Shown here: one piece after another, positions 6,549-12,981 of the stretch
How positions within the stretch are numbered: position 1 is the first letter of the stretch
Layout of the letters: every line of letters starts with the position of its first letter
NCBI GenBank assembly: GCA_903918555.1
Contig: CAIXEV010000295.1
Location: forward strand, 1-12,981
Origin: an uncultured bacterium
GTDB lineage: Bacteria > Planctomycetota > Phycisphaerae > Phycisphaerales > SM1A02
DNA length: 12,981 bases
Direction of reading: 5' to 3'
Notes under the pieces: generated by a model
What the model saw: the letters and a program-made list of their open reading frames with translations, nothing else
Databases searched by the model: none
Told to the model about the DNA's origin: nothing
Position numbers and translations under genes: made by a program

Positions 6549-6750
6549 CTCTCACGGAGGCACGGAGGCACGGAGATCAGGGGAAGGCTGATGTCACGTG
6601 CGTGTAGACAATTCAAACTGGGAGGCAGAGAAGAGAAGAGAAGAGAAGCGAAGAGAAGAGCAAGTAGCTCCCATCCTCATCCCCCTCAACAAACGCATGC
6701 CGCGGCAAACTGCAAGACAGGGCCTCCGTGCCCCCGTGCCTCCGTGAGAG
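6549..6750. repeat. Fold-back element with 27-bp inverted arms
   Basis: The left arm is 6549-6575 (starting CTCTCACGGAGGCACGG) and the right arm is 6724-6750, its reverse complement with one mismatch. The 148 bases between include the AAGAG microsatellite. Arms built on CACGGAGGCACGGAG resemble short intergenic repeats that I recall from several environmental phyla, but this is memory, not a search. No target-site duplication is visible at the edges. Between convergent genes it could act as a two-way transcription barrier. Confidence 0.8.
6631..6660 (+). repeat. AAGAG microsatellite, six units
   Basis: Six back-to-back 5-base units read AAGAG, with one AAGCG (unit four). The plus strand is all purine from 6627 to 6648 and again from 6650 to 6660. 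It sits in the spacer between the inverted arms. Confidence 0.9.
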
Positions 6751-6898
6751 CCCAATCGACGTACGCCAGCCGCACGACGAACGCGCGTGCAGCATCCGAC
6801 TTCAACAAAGCCTCCGTGAGAGCCCAATCGACGTACGCCAGCCGCACGACGAACGCGCGCGCGGCATCCGACTTCAACAAAGCCTCCGTGACAGACCT
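6739..6898. repeat. 72-bp tandem duplication plus a partial third copy
   Basis: Units 6739-6810 and 6811-6882 are identical except for two transitions; a third copy begins at 6883 and fades after about 16 bases. Each unit starts with CCTCCGTGAGAGCC, the same bases that form the right arm of the inverted repeat, so the duplication seems to have used the arm. It ends just before the stop codon of the oxidoreductase. Confidence 0.92.
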
Positions 6899-6906
6899 TC
6901 AGGCGC

Positions 6907-8199
6907 TCACTGCAGGCGGTATTCGCCCGGCTTGCGCACGAACGGCGCTGGCGCGTCGCCCGGAATCGTCACGAGCTTCGGCATCAGGTCGAGCTTCGAC
7001 TGCTTCGTCATGAAGTCCCAGGTCGCGACCTGGCCCGAGTACGCGGCCTCGCGGCCCATCACGGCCATGAGCGAGCTCTCGGCGGTCTGACGCAGTTCGA
7101 CGATCGGCTTCCCAGCGGCGATCGACTCGACGAGCTCCTTGTGCTCCTGACGGTACGCGGCGCCGATCGAGCCCTTCGTCGTCCAGAGTTCCTTGCCGTC
7201 GCGGTCGGTGATCGTGCTGCCGCCGTCGAAGGCGCGCAGGTAGGCGATCCCCTTCGATCCGTAGACGACATTGTCGAACTGGTTGTCGGAATTCGCCCAG
7301 TGGCGCGCGTCGAACGAGCAGATCTTCCCGCCCGCGAACTCGAAGTCGACCGACATCGAGTCCCACATCTCGCTGTCCGCGGGGCGGTTCCAGCGGCTGC
7401 CCGACGCGAACGCGCGCACCGGCGGGCCGCCCATCACCCAGTGGATGACATCGATGTTGTGCACGGCCTGCTCGGTGATCTGGTCGCCCGACAGCCAGAT
7501 GAAGTGCATCCAGTTGTAGATCTGGTACTCCATGTCGCTCATGCCGGGCTTGCGGTCGCGGTACCAGATGCCGTTCGAGCAGTAGCGCGCCGTCATGCCG
7601 ACGACCTCGCCGATCATGCCTTCGCGGATCCGCTTGATGCCCTCGATGAAGCTCGTCTGGCGGCGGTACTGCGTGCCCGTCACGATCGCGGTGCCCTGCT
7701 TCGCGGCCTGGTCGTGCGCGGCGCAGCAGGCGTGGTAGCCGGCGACATCGACGCACACGGGCTTCTCGGCGAAGATGTGCTTCTTCGCCGCGACCGCCGC
7801 CGTGATGTGCATGTGGCGGAAGCCGGGCGCCGTCGCGAGGATCACGAGGTCGACATCGGCCAGCGCGAGCACCTTCTGGTAGCCGTCGATCCCGCCGAAG
7901 ATCCGGTCGTCGTCCACATTCGCGCGGTCGGAGTGCGCTTCCTTGAGCGCGTCGCGCACGCCCTTGGCCCTCTCGACATCGAGGTCGCACATCGCGACGA
8001 TCGTCGCGTCGGGATTCGCGGTGAGCGTGTCGTTGGCGGCGCCTGAACCGCGGCCGCCGCAGCCGATCACGCCGATCCGGATCGACTTGCCGGGGCCCTT
8101 CGCCTGACTCCAACCGCCGAACCCAAGCGGTGCGACGAGACCTGCGGCTCCGATCGCGGCGGTGGTGGCGAGGAAATCACGGCGGGACTGATCGTGCAT
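6907..8199 (-). CDS. Tat-exported Gfo/Idh/MocA-family oxidoreductase
   Basis: This is a 430-residue NAD(P)-dependent oxidoreductase of the Gfo/Idh/MocA family, which act on sugars, inositols and related polyols. The N-terminus has a twin-arginine signal (SRRDFLATTA, 5-14), so it should be folded in the cytoplasm and exported to the periplasm, as is common in planctomycete members. The Rossmann nucleotide loop is GVIGCGGRGSG (43-53), with Asp72 at the end of the second strand (MCDLD). EKP (145-147) carries the family lysine, and HNIDVIHW (247-254) holds the downstream catalytic-region His/Asp residues. Length is typical. The ATG at 8199 follows AAGGAG with six bases between. It lies 101 bp after the efflux pump gene in the same direction, so it may be co-transcribed, but nothing in its family links it to efflux. 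The substrate is unknown. Confidence 0.92.
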   Translation of the reverse strand: MHDQSRRDFLATTAAIGAAGLVAPLGFGGWSQAKGPGKSIRIGVIGCGGRGSGAANDTLTANPDATIVAMCDLDVERAKGVRDALKEAHSDRANVDDDRIFGGIDGYQKVLALADVDLVILATAPGFRHMHITAAVAAKKHIFAEKPVCVDVAGYHACCAAHDQAAKQGTAIVTGTQYRRQTSFIEGIKRIREGMIGEVVGMTARYCSNGIWYRDRKPGMSDMEYQIYNWMHFIWLSGDQITEQAVHNIDVIHWVMGGPPVRAFASGSRWNRPADSEMWDSMSVDFEFAGGKICSFDARHWANSDNQFDNVVYGSKGIAYLRAFDGGSTITDRDGKELWTTKGSIGAAYRQEHKELVESIAAGKPIVELRQTAESSLMAVMGREAAYSGQVATWDFMTKQSKLDLMPKLVTIPGDAPAPFVRKPGEYRLQ

Positions 8200-8200
8200 C

Positions 8201-8233
8201 GGGCGCTCCTTGGGCTATGTGCGAGCGCCCAAG
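8201..8233 (-). promoter_or_regulatory. Two mutually exclusive hairpins at the oxidoreductase start
   Basis: On the minus strand CTTGGGC (8233-8227) can pair with GCCCAAG (8215-8209), or GGGCGCT (8230-8224) can pair with AGCGCCC (8207-8201). The two 7-bp stems share bases and cannot form together. Each covers part of the AAGGAG ribosome binding site (8211-8206). Whether the bases are transcribed depends on where the promoter is; a -10-like TATCTT lies at 8236-8231. Confidence 0.35.
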
Positions 8234-8300
8234 ATACAGCGCGCGTCGCGCAAACGCTCCGCGCACCGCGAGGAATTCCAAAGATCCCGACGCGCCCCGC

Positions 8301-11300
8301 TCAGTGTCCGGCCGCGGGCGCCGACGCAGCGGACGGCTTCAGCGTCTCGCCATGCGCGCGCTTCGGCCGACCGAACAGCTTCTCGCGCAGGCCCATGATC
8401 ATCACGAAGAGCGTGGGCACCACGATCTGATCGACGATCACCGCGCCGAGCATGCCGCCGAGCACGACCGTGCCGATCGAACGGCGGCTCTGCGCGCCTG
8501 CGCCCGTCGCGATCACGAGCGGCAGGATGCCGAGGATGAACGCGAAGCTCGTCATCAGGATCGGCCGCAGTCGAAGCTTCGACGCGTTCACCGCGGCGTC
8601 GAGCACCGATTCGCCCGCGTAGTACCGCTCGGCCGCGAACTCGGTGATCATGATCGCGTTCTTCGCGGCGAGGCCGACGAGCATCACGAGGCCGATCTGC
8701 GCGTAGGTGTCGAGCGAACGGCCCGTGAGATGCAGCGCGACCAGCGCGCCGAGCACCGCGAACGCGACCGCGAGCAGCACATTGAACGGCAGCGCCCACG
8801 ACTCGTACTGCGCCGCGAGCAGCAGGAACACCATGATGAGCGCGAGCCCGAAGATGAGCGGCGCGTAGCCGCCGGCCTCGATCTCCTGGTAGGTCGTGCC
8901 CGTCCACTCGTAGGTGTAGCCGTCGGGCAGCGACTCGGCCGCCACCTCGGCGACGGCGCGGATCGAGTCGCCCGAGCTGTAGCCAGGCGCTGCGTTGCCG
9001 TTCACCTGGATCGTGTTGAACAGGTTGTAGTGCGTGGCGTTGTCGGTGGCGACGCCGAGCGACACGGTCGCGAGCGACGACATCGGAACCATCTCGCCGT
9101 GGCGGTTGCGCACATGGATCGCCTGGATGTCGCTGACGGCAAGCCGCGACGACGCGTCGGCCTGGATCATCACGTTGTAGACCTGTCCGAACAGGTTGAA
9201 GTTGTTGACGAACGCCTGCCCGAGCGACTGGCCGAGCGCCGCGAAGATGTCGTTCATCGACACGCCGAGGAGCTCGGCGCGCGTGCGGTCGATCTCGAGC
9301 CGCGCGACGGGCACCGAGTCGTTGAACGGCGAGTTGATGCCCGACAGCTCGGGGCGCTTCTTCGCGTCGGCGATGAACGCGTTGGCCACCTTCGCGAAGT
9401 CGGCGAAGCTTCCGCCCTGCGTGTCCTCGAGCTGCAGCTGCCATCCGCCCACGCTGCCGAGGCCCTGGATCGGCGGCGGCGGCACGGGGAACACATTCGC
9501 CTCGGGGATCACCGCGAGCTTCGGATAGACGCGGCGGATGACGGCGCCGGCGTTCTCGGTGCGCGCGTCGCGCTCGTCCCACGGCTTCAGGATCGCGATG
9601 AGGAACGCGGAGTTCGTCTGCTGCGTGCCCGTGAGGAAGTTGAATCCCTCGATCTGCAGCACATTCTCGACCGCGGGATCCTCGGCGATCAGCTTGCGCG
9701 CGGTCTCCGACACCTCGAGCGTGCGCGGCAGGCTCGCGCCCGGCGGCAGCTGCACGGCCGCGAAGTAGTAGCCCTGGTCCTCGTTCGGGATGAACGCGCT
9801 CGGCGTGCGCTCGAGCATGACGACGATCGCGCCGACCGCGAGCACGAAGACCGCGGCCACGATGTACCAGTGGCGCCCGAACCAGTGGATGATGTTCCCG
9901 TAGTGGTCGCGCAGCCAGTCGAAGAAGCGGTTGAAGAGGACGAACGGCTTGAACTTCGTCGGCCCGTGCCCGGGCTTCAGGAACACCGCGCACAGCGCGG
10001 GCGAAAGCGTGAGCGAGTTGATCGACGAGAGCACGATCGAGAACGCGATCGTGAGCGCGAACTGGTTGTAGAGCTGGCCGGTGATGCCGGGCATCAGCGC
10101 CGCGGGGATGAACACCGCGAGGAGCACGAGGCTCGTCGCGATGATCGGGCCCGTCACCTGCGCCATCGCCTTCACCGCGGCGTCCTGCAGGTCGGTCGCG
10201 CCGTTCTCGAGCTGGTGGTAGACATTCTCGACCACGATGATCGCGTCGTCGACGACGAGGCCGATCGCGAGCACGAGGCCGAGGAGCGTGAGCGTGTTGA
10301 TCGAGAAGCCGAACGCCGCCATCACCGCGAAGGTGCCGACGATCGACACGGGGATCGCGATCATCGGGATCAGCGTCGCGCGCCAGTCCTGCAGGAAGAT
10401 GAAGATCACGATGAGGACGAGCACCGCCGCCTCGACGAGCGTCTTGATGAGCTCCTCGAGCGAAGCCGAGACGAAGAGCGTCGTGTCGAACGCGACCTCG
10501 TGCGTGACCCCGGGCGGCAGCAGCGGCGAGAGGCGCTCCATCTCCTCGCGCACCTTCTGCGCCACATCGAACGCGTTCGCGTCGGGCAGCTGGTACACCG
10601 CGATGAGCGCTGCGCCCTTGCCGTTGTAGTGCGAGGTGCTCGAGTAGAGGTACGAGCCCATCTCGACTCGGCCGATGTCCTTGATGCGCACGACCGCGCC
10701 GTCGGCGCCCGAGCGCACCACGATGTCGCCGAACTCCTCGACGGTCGTCAGGCGCCCCTGCGTGACGAGGCTGACCGTGAACGCGGGCTTCGTGCCGGTC
10801 GGCTGCGCGCCGAGCGAGCCGATCGCGGCCTGCTTGTTCTGCTGCTGCACCGCCTGCGCCACCTCGGCGCTCGACATGCCGAGCGCCGCGAGCTTCGCGG
10901 GGTCGAGCCACACGCGCATCGAGTACTGCTCGAGGCCGAAGATCGTCACCTGCCCGACGCCCTCGAGGCGCTGGAGCGCCGGCACCACGGCGATGTCGGC
11001 GAGATTCGTGAGGTAGCGCGTGTCGTAGCTTCCGTCGGCCGAACGCAGCGCCGCGACGAGCGTCATGTTGGTCGACTGCTTGGTGACGGTGACGCCGAGC
11101 TGCTGCACCTCGGGCGGCAGCTGCGGAAACGCCTGCTGCGCGCGGTTCTGCACATCGACCGCCGCGATGTTGAGGTCGTAGCCCACCTCGAAGGTCACGG
11201 TGATGATGCTCTGGCCCGTGTTCGTCGAGTTCGAGCTCATGTACAGCATGCCTTGCACGCCGTTGATCTGCTGCTCGAGCGGCGAGGTCACCGCCTGCGC

Positions 11301-11471
11301 CACCGTCTCCGCGTCTGCGCCGTTGTAGACGGCCGAGACCTGCACGGTCGGCGGGACGACCGTGGGGAACTGCGCGATCGGCAGCGTGAACATCGTCGCG
11401 ATGCCCGCGAGGAGCATCACGAGCGCGATCACGGTCGCGAAGATTGGCCGCGCGATGAAGAACCTCGACAT
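8301..11471 (-). CDS. RND efflux pump, inner-membrane transporter (HAE1/AcrB-like)
   Basis: This is a 1056-residue proton-driven drug/hydrophobe exporter, the inner-membrane motor of a tripartite pump. It is full length for the family. It begins MSRFFIARPIFA, the usual short cytoplasmic lead into the first membrane helix (about 11-30). The proton-relay residues are in place: Asp408 and Asp409 in GLVVDDAIIVVEN (404-416) and Lys937 in GLAAKNAIMI (933-942), matching AcrB D407, D408 and K940. Two large periplasmic loops (about 31-340 and 560-870) flank the helix bundles, and GAGAQSRRSIG lies near the C-terminus (990-1000). The ATG follows AAGGAG, and the TAA stop of the adaptor gene overlaps this site, with only nine bases between the genes, so translation is probably coupled. 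Substrates cannot be read from sequence; the Ala/Pro/His-rich tail is probably cytoplasmic. Confidence 0.97.
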   Translation of the reverse strand: MSRFFIARPIFATVIALVMLLAGIATMFTLPIAQFPTVVPPTVQVSAVYNGADAETVAQAVTSPLEQQINGVQGMLYMSSNSTNTGQSIITVTFEVGYDLNIAAVDVQNRAQQAFPQLPPEVQQLGVTVTKQSTNMTLVAALRSADGSYDTRYLTNLADIAVVPALQRLEGVGQVTIFGLEQYSMRVWLDPAKLAALGMSSAEVAQAVQQQNKQAAIGSLGAQPTGTKPAFTVSLVTQGRLTTVEEFGDIVVRSGADGAVVRIKDIGRVEMGSYLYSSTSHYNGKGAALIAVYQLPDANAFDVAQKVREEMERLSPLLPPGVTHEVAFDTTLFVSASLEELIKTLVEAAVLVLIVIFIFLQDWRATLIPMIAIPVSIVGTFAVMAAFGFSINTLTLLGLVLAIGLVVDDAIIVVENVYHQLENGATDLQDAAVKAMAQVTGPIIATSLVLLAVFIPAALMPGITGQLYNQFALTIAFSIVLSSINSLTLSPALCAVFLKPGHGPTKFKPFVLFNRFFDWLRDHYGNIIHWFGRHWYIVAAVFVLAVGAIVVMLERTPSAFIPNEDQGYYFAAVQLPPGASLPRTLEVSETARKLIAEDPAVENVLQIEGFNFLTGTQQTNSAFLIAILKPWDERDARTENAGAVIRRVYPKLAVIPEANVFPVPPPPIQGLGSVGGWQLQLEDTQGGSFADFAKVANAFIADAKKRPELSGINSPFNDSVPVARLEIDRTRAELLGVSMNDIFAALGQSLGQAFVNNFNLFGQVYNVMIQADASSRLAVSDIQAIHVRNRHGEMVPMSSLATVSLGVATDNATHYNLFNTIQVNGNAAPGYSSGDSIRAVAEVAAESLPDGYTYEWTGTTYQEIEAGGYAPLIFGLALIMVFLLLAAQYESWALPFNVLLAVAFAVLGALVALHLTGRSLDTYAQIGLVMLVGLAAKNAIMITEFAAERYYAGESVLDAAVNASKLRLRPILMTSFAFILGILPLVIATGAGAQSRRSIGTVVLGGMLGAVIVDQIVVPTLFVMIMGLREKLFGRPKRAHGETLKPSAASAPAAGH

Positions 11472-11480
11472 GCTCGCTCC

Positions 11481-12782
11481 TTACTTCGCCGCAGGCGCTT
11501 CGGTCACCTTCGAACCCGCGGACAGCTTCTGGCCGCCCGCGCTCACCACGCGGTCGCCCGCCGCAAGCCCCTCGGCGATGCCGATGAGCTCGCCTTCGCG
11601 CGCCGACGCCTTCACGCGCACATTCTCGACCGTCGAGTCGGCCTTCACGCGCCAGACGAAGAGGTCGGTCTCGCGCGCGCTGAGCGCGGTCGCGGGGATC
11701 ATCACAACGCCCGGGATCTCGCCGAGGTCGACCGTCACGCTCACGAAGGTGCCCGGGCGGAATGCGCCCGATGCGTTCGGAAACTCGACGCGCAGCATGA
11801 TGGTCGAGGTCGATGCGTCGACGGTGTTCGACGAGAAGACGACGGTGCCCTTCGCGGTGATCGCCGCGTCGCCGCCGTAGACGACCTGCGCCTCGACGGG
11901 CCCCTCCTTCAGCTGCGACTCGATGAGCGGCCACTCGGTCGCGCTCGGGCTGAACTGCACCCACATCGGGTCGCTCTGGACGAGCGTGTTGAGCGCGACC
12001 GTGTAGCTCGGGCCGACCATCTGCCCTTCGTAGGCGAGCGACTTGCCGAGGAGTCCGTCCATCGGCGCCGAGACCTTGCAGTACGAGAGGTTGAGTTCGG
12101 CCGTCTCGAGCTGCGCGGCGGCCGCGGCGACCTGCGCCTTCGCGACGCCGATCTGGCTCTGCGCGCTCGCAAGCTGCGCCTCCGCGGTCGTGACCGACGC
12201 CTGCACCGTCGCAAGCTGCGACTCGCTCTCGGCGAGCTTCGACTCGTACTGGTCGAACGACTGCTTCGAGATCGCGCCGCTCGCGACGAGCGGGCGGTTG
12301 CGCTCGACATCGCGCGCGGCGAGGTCGCGCGACGCCTGCGCGCCCGCGACCTGCGCATGGACCTGCGCCACCTGCGCCTCGGCCTGCCGCGCCGACGCCT
12401 CGGCCGAGGCGACCTGCGCCTTCGCGCGTTCGAGGTCGGCGCGCGCCGAATCGACGGCGGCGCGGAACGGCGCGTCGTCGATCGAGTAGATCAGCGTGCC
12501 CGCCTTCACCTGCGTGCCGTCCTTCACATGCTGCGTGGCGAGGAAGCCCTGCACGCGCGCGCTCAGGTCGACGGGCCGCACCGAGGCGGTGATGCCGGGA
12601 TAGGTCTTGGTGCGGCGAAGCGACTTCGACTCGGCCGTCGCGGTGCGGACCGCGATTTCCGACGGGAGCTGCGGCTTCTCAGGCGGCTTGGCGCATGCGC
12701 CGGCGACGAGCGCCACCGCCGCGACCGACACGCGCACCGCTTGAGGCGCCAGGTTGTTTCGTTCCATCGTGAGCTTCTTCAT
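11481..12782 (-). CDS. RND efflux membrane fusion protein (periplasmic adaptor)
   Basis: This is a 433-residue adaptor joining the inner-membrane pump to the outer-membrane channel. The N-terminus is hydrophobic to Cys30 (VALVAGAC), probably a lipoprotein signal, although Ala at -3 makes the lipobox imperfect. Lipoyl halves lie at about 65-105 and 232-270. Between them is a long Ala/Gln-rich coiled-coil hairpin (about 106-231), with roughly 55-60 residues per helix, somewhat longer than I recall for AcrA. Its tip has the channel-docking RLS pattern R161-x3-L165-x6-S172 (in RNRPLVASGAIS). Beta-barrel and membrane-proximal domains follow, with FRPGTFVSV (341-349) and IPATALS (362-368). The start at 12782 lies in the last copy of a 17-bp repeat, directly overlapped by an upstream stop; Met6 is an alternative. 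The gene is second in the outer-membrane factor-adaptor-pump operon. Confidence 0.95.
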   Translation of the reverse strand: MKKLTMERNNLAPQAVRVSVAAVALVAGACAKPPEKPQLPSEIAVRTATAESKSLRRTKTYPGITASVRPVDLSARVQGFLATQHVKDGTQVKAGTLIYSIDDAPFRAAVDSARADLERAKAQVASAEASARQAEAQVAQVHAQVAGAQASRDLAARDVERNRPLVASGAISKQSFDQYESKLAESESQLATVQASVTTAEAQLASAQSQIGVAKAQVAAAAAQLETAELNLSYCKVSAPMDGLLGKSLAYEGQMVGPSYTVALNTLVQSDPMWVQFSPSATEWPLIESQLKEGPVEAQVVYGGDAAITAKGTVVFSSNTVDASTSTIMLRVEFPNASGAFRPGTFVSVTVDLGEIPGVVMIPATALSARETDLFVWRVKADSTVENVRVKASAREGELIGIAEGLAAGDRVVSAGGQKLSAGSKVTEAPAAK

Positions 12783-12799
12783 GGCTTCGACTTCTTCAT
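12779..12799 (-). CDS. Second six-codon mini-ORF (MKKSKP) in the triplicated junction
   Basis: ATG at 12799-12797, then AAG AAG TCG AAG CCA and TGA at 12781-12779. The stop overlaps the adaptor's ATG (12782-12780) as ATGA. It has only a weak GAAG-type site upstream, so it would depend on re-initiation by ribosomes that finish the preceding mini-ORF. The reading frame is certain; whether it is translated is inference, and the peptide itself is unlikely to matter. Confidence 0.35.
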   Translation of the reverse strand: MKKSKP

Positions 12800-12816
12800 G
12801 GCTTCGACTTCTTCAT
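12796..12816 (-). CDS. First six-codon mini-ORF (MKKSKP) in the triplicated junction
   Basis: ATG at 12816-12814 overlaps the TGA of the outer-membrane factor (12815-12813) as ATGA, and its own TGA (12798-12796) overlaps the next ATG. A GGAG (12828-12825) lies eight bases upstream, so this ATG, not the adaptor's, has the better ribosome binding site. It is probably the position of the ancestral adaptor start before the triplication. Translation is inferred, not shown. Confidence 0.38.
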   Translation of the reverse strand: MKKSKP

Positions 12817-12981
12817 GGCTTCGACTCCGTCGCGGAAGCACCGTCCGCGATCTCGACTCCGGCGTTCTTCGCCGTCTCGACCGCGGCGCGGTCGAGATCG
12901 GCCTCGCCCCATCCTCCGCCGAGCGCCTTGCAGAGCGCCACCAGCGCCTGCGCCGCGGCGCCGCGCGCGTTGACCTCTGCG
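12813..12981 (-). CDS. 3' end of the outer-membrane efflux factor (TolC/OprM-like), cut by the window edge
   Basis: The last 55 residues of an outer-membrane channel protein are present (AEVNARGAAAQALVALCKA... to ...ATESKP). The pattern ALVALCKALGGGW (12-24 of the visible part) is the hallmark C-terminal turn of RND-type outer-membrane lipoproteins, where the last helix reads 'AL.kALGGGW'. A roughly 30-residue Ala/Glu/Asp-rich tail follows. Its place directly upstream of the adaptor and pump, in the same direction, completes the tripartite set. The TGA stop overlaps the next ATG as ATGA, so translation of the downstream genes is likely coupled. The 5' part lies beyond 12981. Confidence 0.88.
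   Translation of the reverse strand, partial: AEVNARGAAAQALVALCKALGGGWGEADLDRAAVETAKNAGVEIADGASATESKP

Larger units (their letters stand above)
6509..6906. other. 398-bp gene-free repeat island between convergent genes
   Basis: No gene is supported. The stretch lies between the 3' ends of the hydrolase (rightward) and the oxidoreductase (leftward). It holds a 27-bp inverted repeat, an AAGAG microsatellite and two tandem 72-bp units, described separately. It also holds three of the four ACGT tetranucleotides in the whole window. Short open frames on both strands are by-products of repeat units whose length is a multiple of three. Confidence 0.8.
12774..12824. repeat. Three perfect 17-bp tandem copies at a stop/start junction
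   Basis: CTTCTTCATGGCTTCGA (plus strand) occurs three times with no change at 12774-12790, 12791-12807 and 12808-12824. On the minus strand each copy reads TCGAAGCCATGAAGAAG and carries one ATGA stop/start overlap. The first copy read holds the end of the outer-membrane factor gene and the last holds the start of the adaptor gene. Confidence 0.97.

Noticed and set aside
6594..6880. Leftward frames with a 24-residue tandem repeat (SDAARAFVVRLAYVDWALTEA-type)
   Set aside because: The 72-bp unit is a multiple of three, so any open frame is copied. There is no credible start, the frame reads into the inverted arms, and no family is recognised.
6541..6906. Possible CRISPR array
   Set aside because: The 72-bp copies are directly adjacent without variable spacers, and there are only two full units; no cas gene is present.
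8215..11964. Leftward 1249-codon open frame
   Set aside because: It is an Arg/Gly/Ala-rich shadow of the pump and adaptor genes, a common effect at this GC content; the pump frame carries all the family motifs.
1..12981. tRNA, rRNA, phage integrase, transposase, toxin-antitoxin or defence genes
   Set aside because: None can be seen in any frame or spacer; the largest gene-free stretch (6509-6906) contains only repeats.

Overview
The window is GC-rich (about two thirds by eye) and looks like a chromosomal piece of a planctomycete, most likely of the Phycisphaerae. The reasons are: two secreted proteins ending in a Pro-x-Pro-Gly-Ala, hydrophobic stretch, Arg cluster (a PEP-CTERM-like sorting signal); a hydrolase ending in paired Asp-rich dockerin-like repeats of the 'DLDGNG...LLNAWG' kind with a Cys-x-x-Cys linker; and a Tat-exported Gfo/Idh/MocA oxidoreductase. 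This placement rests on remembered family traits, not a search.

Layout. (1) Positions 1-4153 are read leftward: the first codons of a gene leaving the left edge, a PEP-CTERM-like secreted protein, then a tightly spaced set transcribed in the order sialidase (GH33-like), YceI-like periplasmic protein, multi-pass membrane protein. (2) Positions 4347-6508 are read rightward: a second PEP-CTERM-like protein closed by a strong terminator, then a secreted chlorophyllase/cutinase-like alpha/beta hydrolase with its own promoter and dockerin-like tail. (3) Positions 6509-6906 hold no gene. They form a composite of repeats between convergent genes: a 27-bp inverted repeat, an AAGAG microsatellite and two 72-bp tandem copies. 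(4) Positions 6907-12981 are read leftward: a tripartite RND efflux operon (outer-membrane factor 3' end, membrane fusion protein, RND pump) followed by the Tat-exported oxidoreductase.

How the genes work together. The outer-membrane factor, adaptor and pump should form one envelope-spanning exporter; the three genes overlap or nearly touch. The sialidase and the secreted hydrolase suggest degradation of external glycans or esters. The two PEP-CTERM-like proteins are probably surface or envelope proteins, but no exosortase is in the window.

I found no previously undescribed multi-gene system. The most interesting signals are small-scale. The tetranucleotide ACGT is almost absent (four copies in 13 kb) and three of those four lie in the 398-bp repeat island. 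A perfect 17-bp triplication at the outer-membrane factor/adaptor junction inserts two six-codon ORFs, each joined to the next by an ATGA overlap. The repeat island itself is also unusual.
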